A stretch of 58,538 nucleotides of DNA from Synergistaceae bacterium (GTDB lineage: Bacteria > Synergistota > Synergistia > Synergistales > Aminobacteriaceae), in assembly GCA_012521675.1 (NCBI GenBank), contig JAAYLU010000042.1:1-58538 (forward strand). Reading direction: 5' to 3'. Every line of letters starts with the position of its first letter. Position 1 is the first letter of the stretch. Under the pieces are notes generated by a model. It ran no database searches and had not been told where the DNA came from. It saw nothing but the letters and a program-made list of their open reading frames with translations. Below are positions 1-8,356 of this stretch, piece by piece. A program made the translations under genes and the position numbers.

Positions 1-270
1 CTGATAGAGCGTCTGAGGATCATCGGGTTTCGTCTGTTCCTAATAACCGCGGTCCACAAGGATGGCACGGAAAGCGGGCCTGACGTCGAACTGTACCGAG
101 GGTTGAAGGCCGACTATCCCGACATAGAGATAATCGCGGCCGGGGGCGTGTCCTCCATCGACGACCTTCGGGTCCTGAAAAATGCCGGGCTTTCCGGGGT
201 CGTGCTCGGGAAAACCCTTTACGAGGGGAGGATATCTCTCTCATCCGCCCTTGAGGAGGCTCGTTTATGA
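1..270 (+). CDS. hisA: HisA, C-terminal part (5' end outside window)
   Basis: The 3' end of a reading frame open from the first base, 89 residues, without its start. It encodes the C-terminal half of a TIM barrel. The stretch ITAVHKDGTESGP matches the HisA loop (T-D-x-x-x-DGT-x-x-GP), and IIAAGGVSS is the phosphate-binding strand/loop of the barrel. HisA isomerises ProFAR to PRFAR in histidine synthesis. The stop codon overlaps the hisF start (ATGA), as expected for translationally coupled his genes. The usual Asp after the catalytic Thr is Ala here (TAVHKDGT), so a HisA-like paralogue is possible, but the position before hisF and hisIE makes hisA the best call. Confidence 0.85.
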   Translation: MIERLRIIGFRLFLITAVHKDGTESGPDVELYRGLKADYPDIEIIAAGGVSSIDDLRVLKNAGLSGVVLGKTLYEGRISLSSALEEARL

Positions 271-1037
271 AAGGACGCCGCATCATCCCATGCCTTGACG
301 TCCTCGACGGAAGGACCGTAAAAGGCGTCTGCTTCGAGGGAATGCGCTACGCCGGCGACCCGGTGGAGATGGCGAGGCTCTACATGGAGGAGGGGGCGGA
401 CGAGCTTGTGGTGCTTGACATCTCCGCTGGCGGTGAAGACCGCGGCCGGAGGAGGAGCTGGATATCAGAGGTATCGAGGATCGCCTCCATTCCTCTCGTA
501 ATCGGAGGAGGCATCTCGTCGGCCGAGGAGGCGCAGGAGTTGGTCTCGCTCGGTGCGAGAAGGATCTCGATAAACAGTGCGGCGGTCAAAAGGCCTGGCC
601 TGATAGGCGAGTGCGTCGAGGCTCTCGGCAGGGGATCGGTGGTCCTTGCGGTCGATGTGAGGAGGAACGAATCCGGAGGCTGGGAGGTCTTTACCGGGGG
701 CGGCGGCTTCTCGACCGGATTGGATGCGTTCGAGTGGATGAGGGAGGGAGTCAGGCTCGGCTGTGGCGAGATACTGCTGACATCGATCGACCGGGACGGG
801 GATAAAAACGGATACGACCTCGACCTGCTATCGAAGGCGGTATCGTCGGTGCCCGCACCTATAATCGCGTCGGGGGGAGCGGGACGCATGGAGCACTTCC
901 TCGATGCATTTCTCGCGGGGTGCGACGGAGCTCTGGCCGCCTCGGTATTTCATTTCGGAGATATACGCATAGGCGAGCTGAAAGGGTACCTGGCCAGGCA
1001 TGGTGTACCTGTTCGCTCTGCCCGCGAGGCCTCGTGA
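267..1037 (+). CDS. hisF: Imidazole glycerol phosphate synthase cyclase subunit HisF
   Basis: A 256-residue TIM barrel, the usual HisF length. It converts PRFAR plus ammonia from HisH into imidazole-glycerol phosphate and AICAR. The N-terminal [15 protein letters not shown] carries the catalytic Asp, and the second catalytic Asp is in LAVDVRR near residue 130. Phosphate-binding loops are visible at GGGIS (about residue 80) and ASGGAG (about 205). A GAGGAGG site lies 7 bases before the ATG, inside the end of hisA, and the stop overlaps the hisIE start (TGATG). hisH is not in the window and presumably lies upstream. Confidence 0.96.
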   Translation: MKGRRIIPCLDVLDGRTVKGVCFEGMRYAGDPVEMARLYMEEGADELVVLDISAGGEDRGRRRSWISEVSRIASIPLVIGGGISSAEEAQELVSLGARRISINSAAVKRPGLIGECVEALGRGSVVLAVDVRRNESGGWEVFTGGGGFSTGLDAFEWMREGVRLGCGEILLTSIDRDGDKNGYDLDLLSKAVSSVPAPIIASGGAGRMEHFLDAFLAGCDGALAASVFHFGDIRIGELKGYLARHGVPVRSAREAS

Positions 1038-1732
1038 TGGGCATGGACATTGTCCGGTTGAACTTCGACTCGCGAGGGCTCATCCCCGTCATCGTCCAGG
1101 ACGTGCTGTCAGGAGAGGTCCTGATGATGGCGTGGGCCAACCGCGAGTCCCTGGAGGCGACCGAGGCCACCGGGGACATGACCTTCTGGAGCAGGTCGAG
1201 GAGCGAGCTGTGGGTCAAGGGAGAGACGAGCGGGAACAGGCTGCGACTGGTCGAGCTGCGGGCGGACTGCGACGGGGATTCGCTCCTGGCCCTCGTCGAG
1301 CCTGCGGGCCCTGCCTGTCACACGGGGGAGCGATCCTGTTTCTTCAGGCTGCTAACGCCTCAGTGCGAGGGCAGGGGAACCTTCCCCGGCGTCCTATGGC
1401 GATTCCTGGAGGAGCGAAAGAGCAGCGATCCGTCCGAGAGCTACACCGCGAGGCTCCTGTCTGGCGGCACCAGGCGGGTGGCCCAGAAGGTGGGCGAGGA
1501 AGGGGTCGAGACGGCGCTGGCGGTGGCCTGCCAAGACGCAGGGGAGACAGTCCTCGAGGCTGCGGACCTGGTCTACCACCTGATGGTCGCCCTGATGGCG
1601 ACCGGCTTGACCCCGAGGGACGTATGGGCCGAGCTTGAGCGCCGTCACGGCGCCCCGACCCAGGGACAGAGGACTTCCCTGCCCTCGAGCCCCTTGAGCG
1701 CCAGCTCGACCTCTGCGAAGGAGGGCGCCTGA
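1037..1732 (+). CDS. hisIE: Bifunctional phosphoribosyl-AMP cyclohydrolase / phosphoribosyl-ATP pyrophosphatase
   Basis: A 231-residue fusion. Residues about 1-110 form HisI, with metal-binding DCDGD and the [10 protein letters not shown] motif. Residues about 115-210 form HisE, an all-alpha NTP pyrophosphatase with [17 protein letters not shown] and the metal-binding acidic ADLVYHLMV helix. It carries out steps 2 and 3 of histidine synthesis. The ATG at 1037 was chosen because it overlaps the hisF stop (TGATG); the frame continues upstream only as antisense-like sequence. The last 22 or so residues, rich in Ser and Pro, lie past the HisE fold and overlap the 3' end of the convergent PHP gene by 88 bases. 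This is the last his gene of the run. Confidence 0.95.
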   Translation: MGMDIVRLNFDSRGLIPVIVQDVLSGEVLMMAWANRESLEATEATGDMTFWSRSRSELWVKGETSGNRLRLVELRADCDGDSLLALVEPAGPACHTGERSCFFRLLTPQCEGRGTFPGVLWRFLEERKSSDPSESYTARLLSGGTRRVAQKVGEEGVETALAVACQDAGETVLEAADLVYHLMVALMATGLTPRDVWAELERRHGAPTQGQRTSLPSSPLSASSTSAKEGA

Positions 1733-2409
1733 AGCATCATCACGGTACACCTGTCCTTCGAAATGGTGGAAAGACGGTGGGAGTCCGAGGAGCGGATGAA
1801 GAGCCTGTCGGGATACCTCTCTTTCCAATATTCCTCGAAGGCGGCGTGTGAGACGGCGGGCGACAGCTCCAGTGCGTGGCAGGGGAAGTCGTCCGGCACC
1901 CTTCCAAGCACGGCCTCGTAGGAGAAGGAGGGGCGGTCCAGGTGAGCCAGTATCACCAGCGCCCCCCTCTCGCACGCCTCGAGAGCGACGTCGTCGACCG
2001 AGTAGCCCGAGCCTTGGACCAGCAGGGTCTCCCGCTCGTCGAGTATGTTGTTGTCCCGATCTATCACCAGCTGATACCCGAAGACGTCCGGGTCGTTTTC
2101 TATCTGCGGCATCTCCCGCCACAGCCACTCCCTATAGCTTTTTGCGACCGAGTCGTCCGGGAACAGGACGACCACGTGTATGTCCTCGACGGACTGCACC
2201 TCGATTCCGGTTATCACCACCGGGTCGCCCGCTGCTGCCTCCCGTATCGCGGGGGCGTTGGCTATATCGTTGTGGTCCGTCACGGCGCAGAGGGAGATAC
2301 CGGCATCGCGGTACGCAGCGACTATCTCCGGCGCTCCCATCTCGAGTTCGCCGCAGGGGGACAGCACCGTGTGAAGATGAAGATCGACCCAGTAGGGCAA
2401 AAAGCTCAT
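1645..2409 (-). CDS. PHP-domain phosphoesterase
   Basis: A 254-residue PHP-domain protein. Metal-binding motifs are visible in order: DLHLHT near the N-terminus, AVTDHND, a Glu in GIEVQ, His in DIHVV, HLDRPSF, and the C-terminal SSDSHRL. These proteins are usually metal-dependent phosphoesterases; the substrate here is unknown. The start chosen (ATG at 2409) overlaps the stop of the upstream DRTGG gene (ATGA), which indicates translational coupling. The same pairing of a PHP protein with DRTGG proteins and a hydrogenase-like protein recurs in anaerobic bacteria as I remember it. The 3' end overlaps hisIE on the other strand. Confidence 0.85.
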   Translation of the reverse strand: MSFLPYWVDLHLHTVLSPCGELEMGAPEIVAAYRDAGISLCAVTDHNDIANAPAIREAAAGDPVVITGIEVQSVEDIHVVVLFPDDSVAKSYREWLWREMPQIENDPDVFGYQLVIDRDNNILDERETLLVQGSGYSVDDVALEACERGALVILAHLDRPSFSYEAVLGRVPDDFPCHALELSPAVSHAAFEEYWKERYPDRLFIRSSDSHRLSTISKDRCTVMMLQAPSFAEVELALKGLEGREVLCPWVGAP

Positions 2410-2747
2410 GACGGTCTTTTCAGGCCGGCCTCCCAAAGCACCCCTGCGGCGTCATACGATGAGAAACCGGTCACTGCAAGTGTTATCCCCTCCGTGGCGC
2501 ATCGTTCGGTCAATGCCTTGTCCGGCGTCCTCCCCGAGGTCGCCAGGATGAACGGGACCTCCTTCAGCACAGCGACCGCGGCGGCGTTGATGTGGGTGTG
2601 TATCGTTATCCACAGCCATCCCTCCTGGGCCTCGGCCATTATGAAGCTGAGAAGGTCGCCCGATATCGCGCCCTTGAGCTCCCTGTCGAGGTCCCCCTCA
2701 ACGAAGACTTCCGCCTCGGTCGTCTCAAGCACGTCCCTTGTCTTCAA
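2406..2747 (-). CDS. DRTGG-domain protein (second copy)
   Basis: A 113-residue protein. The C-terminal half (ISGDLLSFIMAEAQEGWLWI, then ILATSGRTPDKALTERC) resembles the DRTGG fold found near CBS domains and in phosphotransacetylase-type proteins, thought to bind a nucleotide or other small ligand. The frame is open further upstream into the neighbouring gene, but TTG at 2747 was chosen: it lies 3 bases after the upstream stop and 8 bases behind a GGAGG located in the last codons of that gene. It is the fourth gene of the hydrogenase-like cassette. A paralogue of similar size lies at 4548..4913. No catalytic residues are evident, so a sensor role is inferred. Confidence 0.75.
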   Translation of the reverse strand: MKTRDVLETTEAEVFVEGDLDRELKGAISGDLLSFIMAEAQEGWLWITIHTHINAAAVAVLKEVPFILATSGRTPDKALTERCATEGITLAVTGFSSYDAAGVLWEAGLKRPS

Positions 2748-2749
2748 GA

Positions 2750-4063
2750 TTATTTCCTCCGTTTTCTTCCAGGATGAAGGGTGTGCGGCAGCTTCGAGGA
2801 GAGAGACTGGATCTCCTCGCTGAGCTGCGTAATCCTCTCGCGCATCTTGAACACGCAGTCCGAGACATCTCCATATCCCCTTACGATGTCCTCCGCCAGG
2901 GCCCTGCACGAAGGGCGGCCGCATGCGCCGCAGTCGATGTGCGGTAGGTCGGCGTATATCGCGTCCATCTCCCTCAGCTTAGCCATTGCCTCCTTGATGT
3001 CCTTGGACAGGGGAAGGCGCTCTTTGGCCACGATGGGAGCCGTGAGTCTCCAGACGCCCTTCTCGTGCCAGGCGCGGATCCTTTCCATCTCCTCGCTCGT
3101 CGGCATCCACTCCGCATCGACGGTATCGAGGCGCAGCTGCGACAGGAAGCGCGACTCGTAGGTGCCGGTCCCTCCGAAGCAGCCTAGATCGCATGCCCTG
3201 CACTCGATGAAGTCCACGCCCGCAAGGCGCCCGAGCTCCAGCTCGTTGAGCAGATCCTGCGTATTCTTCAGGCCGGAGACGGAGATGGAGGTGAACCCCT
3301 TGTCGAAAAAGGAGGAGATGTGCTTCGACTCGCCTCCGGAGGTCGACCACAGAAGCCATCTGCCGCTGCCCGGCCTGGCCTTTGCGCCCGTGACCTTTAC
3401 GCTGCAGGCCAGCATGTCTCGTATCACGGTGCGCACACTTACCACGTATTCAAGCGAGCTGCGCTTTCTGCCAACCGGGTTGCGCACCAGGGTCGCCTTG
3501 GCGGGGCAGGGGGAGACCAACGTGACGTTCTCCTTGGCGCCCGTCTCCTCGCGCCACATGGCGACAGCCGTCTCGAGAGGCGACTCCACGGGAAGGATTC
3601 GTCCGACCAGCTCGGGGTAGTTCATCTGGATAAGCCTTATGACAGCTGGACAGTAGGTGGATATATAGGGGAGGTTGTCGCCCCCCTCCTGGATGATCTT
3701 AACGGAGGCGAATGCGGAAACGTCGAATGCGAGCGATGCCCATTCCGACAGGTCCTGGTAGCCGTGCAGCTCCAGCGCCTCCATCATCAGGCGCGGACGC
3801 GAGTAGGCACCCGCCTGCACGTAGAAGGCCGGGTCCGCCATCAGCACCAGGCCCTCCCTGTTCTTGATGAGATCCCACTCGTCGTCGTTGACAGTTATCG
3901 CCTTGTCCTTGCAGCTGCGGATGCACTCTCCGCAGTCTATGCACAGATTCGGAATGAGCTTGACGACCCCGTCAATCACTCGGAGAGCCTCCGTGGGACA
4001 TGACCTTATACAGTTTGCGCATCCGCGGCACCGGGATTCGGTAATTTTAATTCCTCCGGACAT
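2750..4063 (-). CDS. Divergent [FeFe]-hydrogenase-like iron-sulfur protein
   Basis: A 437-residue protein. Residues 10-52 hold two 4Fe-4S motifs (C12, C15, C18, C22 and C41, C44, C47, C51). Residues about 70-300 resemble the [FeFe] hydrogenase large-subunit core: L1 is STYCPA (C138), L2 is SPCPAKA (C186), L3 is CRACDLGCFGG (C291, C295). All four H-cluster cysteines are therefore present, but the preceding proton-relay Cys of L1 (TSCCP in true enzymes) is Tyr. Residues 375-404 carry a further Fe-S motif, DCGACGRPSC plus C403, of the kind seen in corrinoid Fe-S proteins, followed by a short coiled segment. Linkage to an RsbW-type ATPase and DRTGG proteins suggests a redox or H2 sensor, or an electron-transfer subunit, rather than a classical hydrogenase. 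A GTG at 4072 is an alternative start. Confidence 0.8.
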   Translation of the reverse strand: MSGGIKITESRCRGCANCIRSCPTEALRVIDGVVKLIPNLCIDCGECIRSCKDKAITVNDDEWDLIKNREGLVLMADPAFYVQAGAYSRPRLMMEALELHGYQDLSEWASLAFDVSAFASVKIIQEGGDNLPYISTYCPAVIRLIQMNYPELVGRILPVESPLETAVAMWREETGAKENVTLVSPCPAKATLVRNPVGRKRSSLEYVVSVRTVIRDMLACSVKVTGAKARPGSGRWLLWSTSGGESKHISSFFDKGFTSISVSGLKNTQDLLNELELGRLAGVDFIECRACDLGCFGGTGTYESRFLSQLRLDTVDAEWMPTSEEMERIRAWHEKGVWRLTAPIVAKERLPLSKDIKEAMAKLREMDAIYADLPHIDCGACGRPSCRALAEDIVRGYGDVSDCVFKMRERITQLSEEIQSLSSKLPHTLHPGRKRRK

Positions 4064-4109
4064 AAAGTACACACTCCTTTACTGTAAGGGGCCTCAAGCC
4101 ATGGTTCAA

Positions 4110-4544
4110 TCAGGATCGCTTGAAGACCACCGTGGCTTTGAGCTTGGTCCCCTTTCCCACCTCCGTGTCGATCTCCATCGCATCGGCGTTCCTCTGAATA
4201 TTCGGCAGTCCCATTCCCGCCCCGAAGCCCAGCTCTCTTATCTCGTCCGTGGCGGTGGAGTACCCCTCCTGCATCGCCAGCTGCACGTCTGGAATGCCAG
4301 GACCTGAATCCGACGCTTCAATCAGGAGGCGATCATCGTTCACGGTCAGGCGTAAAAGCCCTCCTCCGCCATGTATCAGGGCGTTCATCTCGGCCTCGTA
4401 TGCTATTACAGAGGCTCTGCGCACGAGGTCCGAGGGGATTCCAAGCATTTTAAGTGTCGTTTTGAACTTGGTAGACGCCTCTCCTATCGCAAAAAAATCT
4501 CCCGCCTGGATGGCGTACTCCTCGACATACGGTTCCTGCCCCAC
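4110..4544 (-). CDS. RsbW/SpoIIAB-type serine kinase-like ATPase
   Basis: A 144-residue HATPase_c (GHKL) domain. The N box is EAEMNALIHG, the G1 box DSGPGIP, and the G2 region GFGAGMGLPNI. These small stand-alone ATPases usually act as anti-sigma factors or anti-anti-sigma kinases. The start is GTG at 4544 behind GAGGGG. No sigma factor or STAS-domain antagonist is encoded nearby; the neighbours are DRTGG proteins and the hydrogenase-like protein, so the target is probably one of these or lies elsewhere. The function in this context is inferred. Confidence 0.85.
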   Translation of the reverse strand: MGQEPYVEEYAIQAGDFFAIGEASTKFKTTLKMLGIPSDLVRRASVIAYEAEMNALIHGGGGLLRLTVNDDRLLIEASDSGPGIPDVQLAMQEGYSTATDEIRELGFGAGMGLPNIQRNADAMEIDTEVGKGTKLKATVVFKRS

Positions 4545-4547
4545 GTG

Positions 4548-4913
4548 TCACACCCCTCTGTTCGGAATATGACAGGGTAAGATTCCCTTTTGGAAGAGAA
4601 TACCGCAGGACTCGAACATGCTCATCTGGCACAGCATTAGTGGCATCTTTATCTGAGTGGCCAGCTTTAACGCAGGCTCCTGGGGTTTTTTACCCCGGAC
4701 GAAGACCACCGAAGGAAGGTCCAGCATCTGAGCCGTTCTCACAATTTGAATGTTTGTCAGCCCGGTGAGCAGAAGCGAGCCGGGACGAGCGAACGCCAGC
4801 ACATCGCTCATCAGATCCGCGCCGTATGCGCACTCTATGTCGAGCGTGTCCAGAAGCTCCTCGCCGGTAAGCACCTCCGCTCGTATCAGTGAAGCAATTT
4901 CACGCAATATCAT
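4548..4913 (-). CDS. DRTGG-domain protein (first copy)
   Basis: A 121-residue protein resembling the DRTGG domain: IECAYGADLMSDVLAFARPG followed by LLTGLTNIQIVRTA and a hydrophobic core strand PSVVFVRGK. It opens the cassette with AGGAG upstream of the ATG and is separated from the ATPase gene by 3 bases. Two DRTGG proteins flanking an ATPase and a hydrogenase-like protein suggest ligand-controlled regulation. The C-terminal MPLMLCQMSMFESCGIL carries Cys residues that could bind a metal, but no clear motif is formed. Confidence 0.75.
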   Translation of the reverse strand: MILREIASLIRAEVLTGEELLDTLDIECAYGADLMSDVLAFARPGSLLLTGLTNIQIVRTAQMLDLPSVVFVRGKKPQEPALKLATQIKMPLMLCQMSMFESCGILFQKGILPCHIPNRGV

Positions 4914-4968
4914 AGTAATACTCCTTCCTCTGTCATTGTCTGGAGCATGAAAGAATCGAGGGGGCTGT

Positions 4969-6198
4969 TCACGGCAGGTAGTCCGGCCCCCGGATAGTCA
5001 GGGTACTCACTGGATGGAACGACCTTTCCACCACTGTCATGAAGGCAACTCGCCTCTCTAAGGGGCGATGGGTGGCGGGGTTGACGGAGATCCTCTGAGT
5101 GCCGAGGAACAGGCCCGCGACCTCGGGCATGACTCCGGCCAGGACCGAGGGAACAGGGGAGGCTGCGCGCCTGAAGGCGTCGAAGAGCCATTCGCACGTG
5201 ACATAGGCCCTGCCCGCCGCGGCGTCGTCCTTTATCACGATATTCAACCGCCGCCGAATCTCCTTCCTGAGCCCGCTCAACGTCTCATCCGCCCTCACTG
5301 GATAGTCCTGGTCGGCCACGAGGACTCCGTCGAAGGGCAGAAGGATGCGATGCGGAGCGCCCCCGTACCAGATCTCGAAGCCTTTGGACATCCGTCTTGC
5401 AGCCCTCCAGACATCGCGGACGACCATAGAGCCGGCCCAAGTCACCATGACGTCCGCGCCGGACGAGACGGCCTCGGACTCTATCATCCGGAACGAGTCC
5501 ATGCCTCCTCCGGGTATCCAGAAGCGCTCGGAGACAAACCCGCTGTCGGACAGCATATCCCCGAGGTGCCTGGAGTAACTCTCCAGCATCGGATCAAGCC
5601 TGTCCGCCATCAATGCGACTACATCGCCTGCCTTAAGCACCTCCGAGGCGTAGGCCGCGAAGGCCGAGACCCGAAAGTCGCGGAAGAGGTCAAGCGCGAA
5701 TATCATCGGGTCCGGCACGCCCTCCTCGTCGTAGATGTTCGCGCTCTCTCCATATGCGGAGAGCAGGATCGGCCCGGCGCCGGAGAGAAATGGACGCAGG
5801 ATCTCGATATCATCACCCCGCGAGAAGGAGAGCACGGCGGAGATGCTCCGTTCCCTCCACTCCGCCACACGCTCGGCGGCCGTCTCCACGTCGACCGGCG
5901 GCTCTTGGTGAAACCTGATGTCGCGGCCGCTCACCCCGTCCGCGCTGTCCATGACCTCCCATTCAGCCAGCCTGACGGCTGCCAGGGCCGAACGCCCCGA
6001 GTCGCTCTCCCATCCCTCGTCCGGCGGCAGCAGCACCACCTGCCAGATCCAGCCATCCTCGACCCCAATTATCATATCACCCGGGTCGCAGAGGGCGGGA
6101 AGGGCGAAGAAAGAGAACAGAAAGAGGGCCGTCGCCACGATCACACAGCTTTTAAACGCCTTGCGAGCGAAAATATGACGCACCCATGAGTCGCTCAA
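4969..6198 (-). CDS. Periplasmic type I solute-binding protein, lone copy
   Basis: A 409-residue exported protein. The start used is a TTG with GGAGG 8 bases upstream; the frame continues to 6225 without a better site. A hydrophobic signal segment (VIVATALFLFSFFALPALC, about residues 19-37) precedes a two-lobed Leu/Ile/Val-binding-protein-like fold: AALAAVRLAEWEV, ISAVLSF, VVALMADR, GADVMVTWAGS. It is diverged from LivK at 10300..11562 and has no transporter genes beside it, so it may feed another importer, or the liv system, or act as a receptor. The Cys after the signal segment (ALCDPG) is not a clear lipobox. Confidence 0.75.
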   Translation of the reverse strand: MSDSWVRHIFARKAFKSCVIVATALFLFSFFALPALCDPGDMIIGVEDGWIWQVVLLPPDEGWESDSGRSALAAVRLAEWEVMDSADGVSGRDIRFHQEPPVDVETAAERVAEWRERSISAVLSFSRGDDIEILRPFLSGAGPILLSAYGESANIYDEEGVPDPMIFALDLFRDFRVSAFAAYASEVLKAGDVVALMADRLDPMLESYSRHLGDMLSDSGFVSERFWIPGGGMDSFRMIESEAVSSGADVMVTWAGSMVVRDVWRAARRMSKGFEIWYGGAPHRILLPFDGVLVADQDYPVRADETLSGLRKEIRRRLNIVIKDDAAAGRAYVTCEWLFDAFRRAASPVPSVLAGVMPEVAGLFLGTQRISVNPATHRPLERRVAFMTVVERSFHPVSTLTIRGPDYLP

Positions 6199-6241
6199 GG
6201 CCTGCGCCTCCTGTCCGTGAAACAAGCGAATCTCCCCATCA

Positions 6242-6739
6242 TCAGCGCTTGTATCCGATTATACGTCGCAGAAGGGTCTTTCTGCCCTCGATGTCGCTCT
6301 CAGACTCGACTCCTTTCGGAGGGAAGCCGTCTATGACCCCCGCGACACCTCTGCCCTGTTCGCTCTCACACACGATGGCCTGGATCGGGTTGGCGGTCGC
6401 GGCGAAGATCCGGCAGACCTCCTGGCAGTCCTTAATGCGGTTTAGGACGTTTATAGGATAGCCGTCGCGAAGCACCACGATGAACACGTGCCCCGCCGCG
6501 ACCTCCTTCATGTTGTCCACCGCCACCCTCGTCAGCTCCTCGTCGTTGCCGTCATGGCGAATGAGACAGTCTCCAGACGCCTCGCAGAAGGCCAGGCCGA
6601 ACTTGAGGGTCGGCGAGGAGGTCACAAGGGCCTCGAACAGATCCTCCACTGTCTTGATGAAGTGGCTTTGACCCAGTATCACATTGCAATCATCGGGGAA
6701 AGCCAGCTGAACCAGCGTCCACTTTGTTATCTCCGGCAC
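6242..6739 (-). CDS. Adenosine-specific kinase-like protein
   Basis: A 165-residue protein that matches the small family named adenosine-specific kinase after the archaeal structural work. The C-terminal signature [20 protein letters not shown] and the central [20 protein letters not shown] and [13 protein letters not shown] blocks are characteristic. The start is GTG, with GGAGG 8 bases upstream. The proposed reaction is phosphorylation of adenosine, but function in bacteria is little tested. It stands alone between the binding-protein gene and the liv operon terminator. Confidence 0.85.
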   Translation of the reverse strand: MPEITKWTLVQLAFPDDCNVILGQSHFIKTVEDLFEALVTSSPTLKFGLAFCEASGDCLIRHDGNDEELTRVAVDNMKEVAAGHVFIVVLRDGYPINVLNRIKDCQEVCRIFAATANPIQAIVCESEQGRGVAGVIDGFPPKGVESESDIEGRKTLLRRIIGYKR

Positions 6740-6820
6740 GGACGATCCCTCCTCTAATGTTTTTGTTCGCGCAGTATATGATACAACAGTACCGCTTGTT
6801 TAGTCACGAAAAGACCTTGT
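6740..6820. other. Short intergenic gap
   Basis: AT-richer spacer upstream of the kinase gene. On the minus strand a TATACT sits about 45 bases before the GTG, but no convincing -35 box is found at the right distance, so a promoter is not called. Confidence 0.4.
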
Positions 6821-6861
6821 AAAAATAGAAAACCGCCGCCTGTTCCAGCTTGCGGCGGCGG
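6821..6861 (-). terminator. Rho-independent terminator of the liv operon
   Basis: On the minus strand an 8-base GC stem (CCGCCGCC with GGCGGCGG, 11-base loop) is followed by a T-rich run (TTTTCTATTTTT). It lies just after the livF stop at 6889. Confidence 0.85.
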
Positions 6862-6888
6862 TCTGTGAATCGTTTGCTTAGACCGGGA

Positions 6889-7602
6889 CTACATGCCCAT
6901 GTAAGCCCTCTTGACCTCGTCGGAGTCGAGCAGTTCCCTTGCCGTGCCCGACTGGACCAGTCTGCCCGTCTGCAGAACGTAACCCCTGTCCGCTATCTCC
7001 AGCGCCTCCTGGACCATCTGCTCCACCAGCAGCACCGTGATGCCCCTCTCGTTGATCAGGACCACCGTCTCGAAGACCCTCTCAACCAGGCTCGGCATCA
7101 GGCCGAGCGACAGCTCGTCCAGCATTATGAGCTTGGGTCCCGACATGAGGCCCCTGGCTATGGCGCACATCTGCTGCTCCCCGCCGCTCAGGGTCTCGGC
7201 CGTCTGGGCACTCCTGTCCTTCAGCCTGGGGAAGAGCTTGAACATCTCCTCAAGCCTCTCCTCGATCAGTGCCCGGTCGTCGTGGATGAAGGCGCCGAGC
7301 TCGAGGTTCTCCTTGACTGTGAGCTTGGGGAAGAGCCTTCTCCCCTCCGGTATGTAGGACAGCCCCTTTCGGACATTGGACGACGCGGGAGCCCTGGTGA
7401 TGTCCTCTCCCTCGAACAGGATCTGGCCTCGTGTCGGATGCATAAGCCCGCACACGGCGCGCATGGTGGTCGATTTTCCCGCGCCGTTCGCGCCGATTAT
7501 AGCCACGATCTCCCCCTTGTTCACCTCCAGGGATAGGCCGCGTATGACGGGAGCGCCGTCGTAGCCGCAGTGGATATCTTTAACCTCGAGCATCGCGGCC
7601 AT
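6889..7602 (-). CDS. livF: Branched-chain amino acid ABC transporter ATPase LivF
   Basis: A 237-residue ABC ATPase. The Walker A is GANGAGKST, the signature LSGGEQQM, the Walker B KLIMLDELSLGL, and the switch His lies in the VEQMV region, which has Gln as typical for LivF. The start chosen is ATG at 7602, 9 bases after GGGAG; a TTG at 7611 is the alternative. The gene overlaps the end of livG by 23 bases. As the last liv gene it is followed by a clear terminator. It powers uptake of Leu/Ile/Val or related amino acids together with LivG. Confidence 0.93.
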   Translation of the reverse strand: MAAMLEVKDIHCGYDGAPVIRGLSLEVNKGEIVAIIGANGAGKSTTMRAVCGLMHPTRGQILFEGEDITRAPASSNVRKGLSYIPEGRRLFPKLTVKENLELGAFIHDDRALIEERLEEMFKLFPRLKDRSAQTAETLSGGEQQMCAIARGLMSGPKLIMLDELSLGLMPSLVERVFETVVLINERGITVLLVEQMVQEALEIADRGYVLQTGRLVQSGTARELLDSDEVKRAYMGM

Positions 7603-8356
7603 CGCTATCAACTCCCTTCGAATCCCTCTGCAGTCTTTTGCTGTATTTCTCTCCGAAATAGGCCCTGATCACCTCGGGGTCCTTGACCACCGCCTCCGGG
7701 GCGTCCTCGCTTATCTTCTCCCCCCCGTTCAGCACGACGAGCTTGTCGGCGATCGGCATTATAGCCTCCATTATGTGCTCCACCATGAGCACGGTGATGC
7801 CATCGTCCTTCATCCTCTGGATCAGCTCCACCATCTCCCTGGTCTCGCTGGAGGTCAGTCCCGCGGCGGCCTCGTCCAGCAGGATCAGCCTCGGACCGGT
7901 GGCCAGAGCACGCGCGACCTCGAGCCTCTTCTTGTTCCCTATGGTCAGCCCGCCTGCCCGGCGGTTCTTATAGGGAGACAAGAGGCTCATGTCAAGGCAC
8001 CTTTCCGCTATGGAGGCGGCCTCTTCGGGATTGCCGGTGCGCATGTAGGCCCCCACGAGGATATTCTCCATCACGGTCATCTCCCTCAGGGGACGGACCA
8101 CCTGGAAGGTCCTTGCCACCCCTAGCCTGGCGATCCTCCACGAGGGCAGGTTGGTGATATCCCTGTCCTCGAAGAAAACCCTCCCCGATGTCGGCCTGTA
8201 CATACCGGCCACGCAATTGAACAGAGTGGTCTTGCCCGCTCCGTTGGGTCCTATGAGGCCGACTATCGAGCCCCTCTCCACGTCGAACGAGACGTCGTTG
8301 TTGGCGACGAGGGCACCGAAGGTCTTCGTCAGGTTTTTGACTGTCAGTATGGCCAT
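7580..8356 (-). CDS. livG: Branched-chain amino acid ABC transporter ATPase LivG
   Basis: A 258-residue ABC ATPase. The Walker A is GPNGAGKTT. The signature region is degenerate (LTIGNKKRLE), as normal for LivG. The Walker B is LILLDEAAAGL, and the switch His is in MVEHIM. The C-terminal KDPEVIRAYFGE is the LivG hallmark. The ATG at 8356 overlaps the livM stop (TGATG) and has GGAGG upstream. Confidence 0.94.
   Translation of the reverse strand: MAILTVKNLTKTFGALVANNDVSFDVERGSIVGLIGPNGAGKTTLFNCVAGMYRPTSGRVFFEDRDITNLPSWRIARLGVARTFQVVRPLREMTVMENILVGAYMRTGNPEEAASIAERCLDMSLLSPYKNRRAGGLTIGNKKRLEVARALATGPRLILLDEAAAGLTSSETREMVELIQRMKDDGITVLMVEHIMEAIMPIADKLVVLNGGEKISEDAPEAVVKDPEVIRAYFGEKYSKRLQRDSKGVDSDGRDARG

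Noticed and set aside
5068-6189. Long plus-strand open frame opposite the binding-protein gene
   Set aside because: Antisense shadow; the minus strand has a signal peptide and a fold.
6755-6800. Promoter for the adenosine-specific kinase gene
   Set aside because: TATACT is present, but no -35 at 16-18 bases fits.
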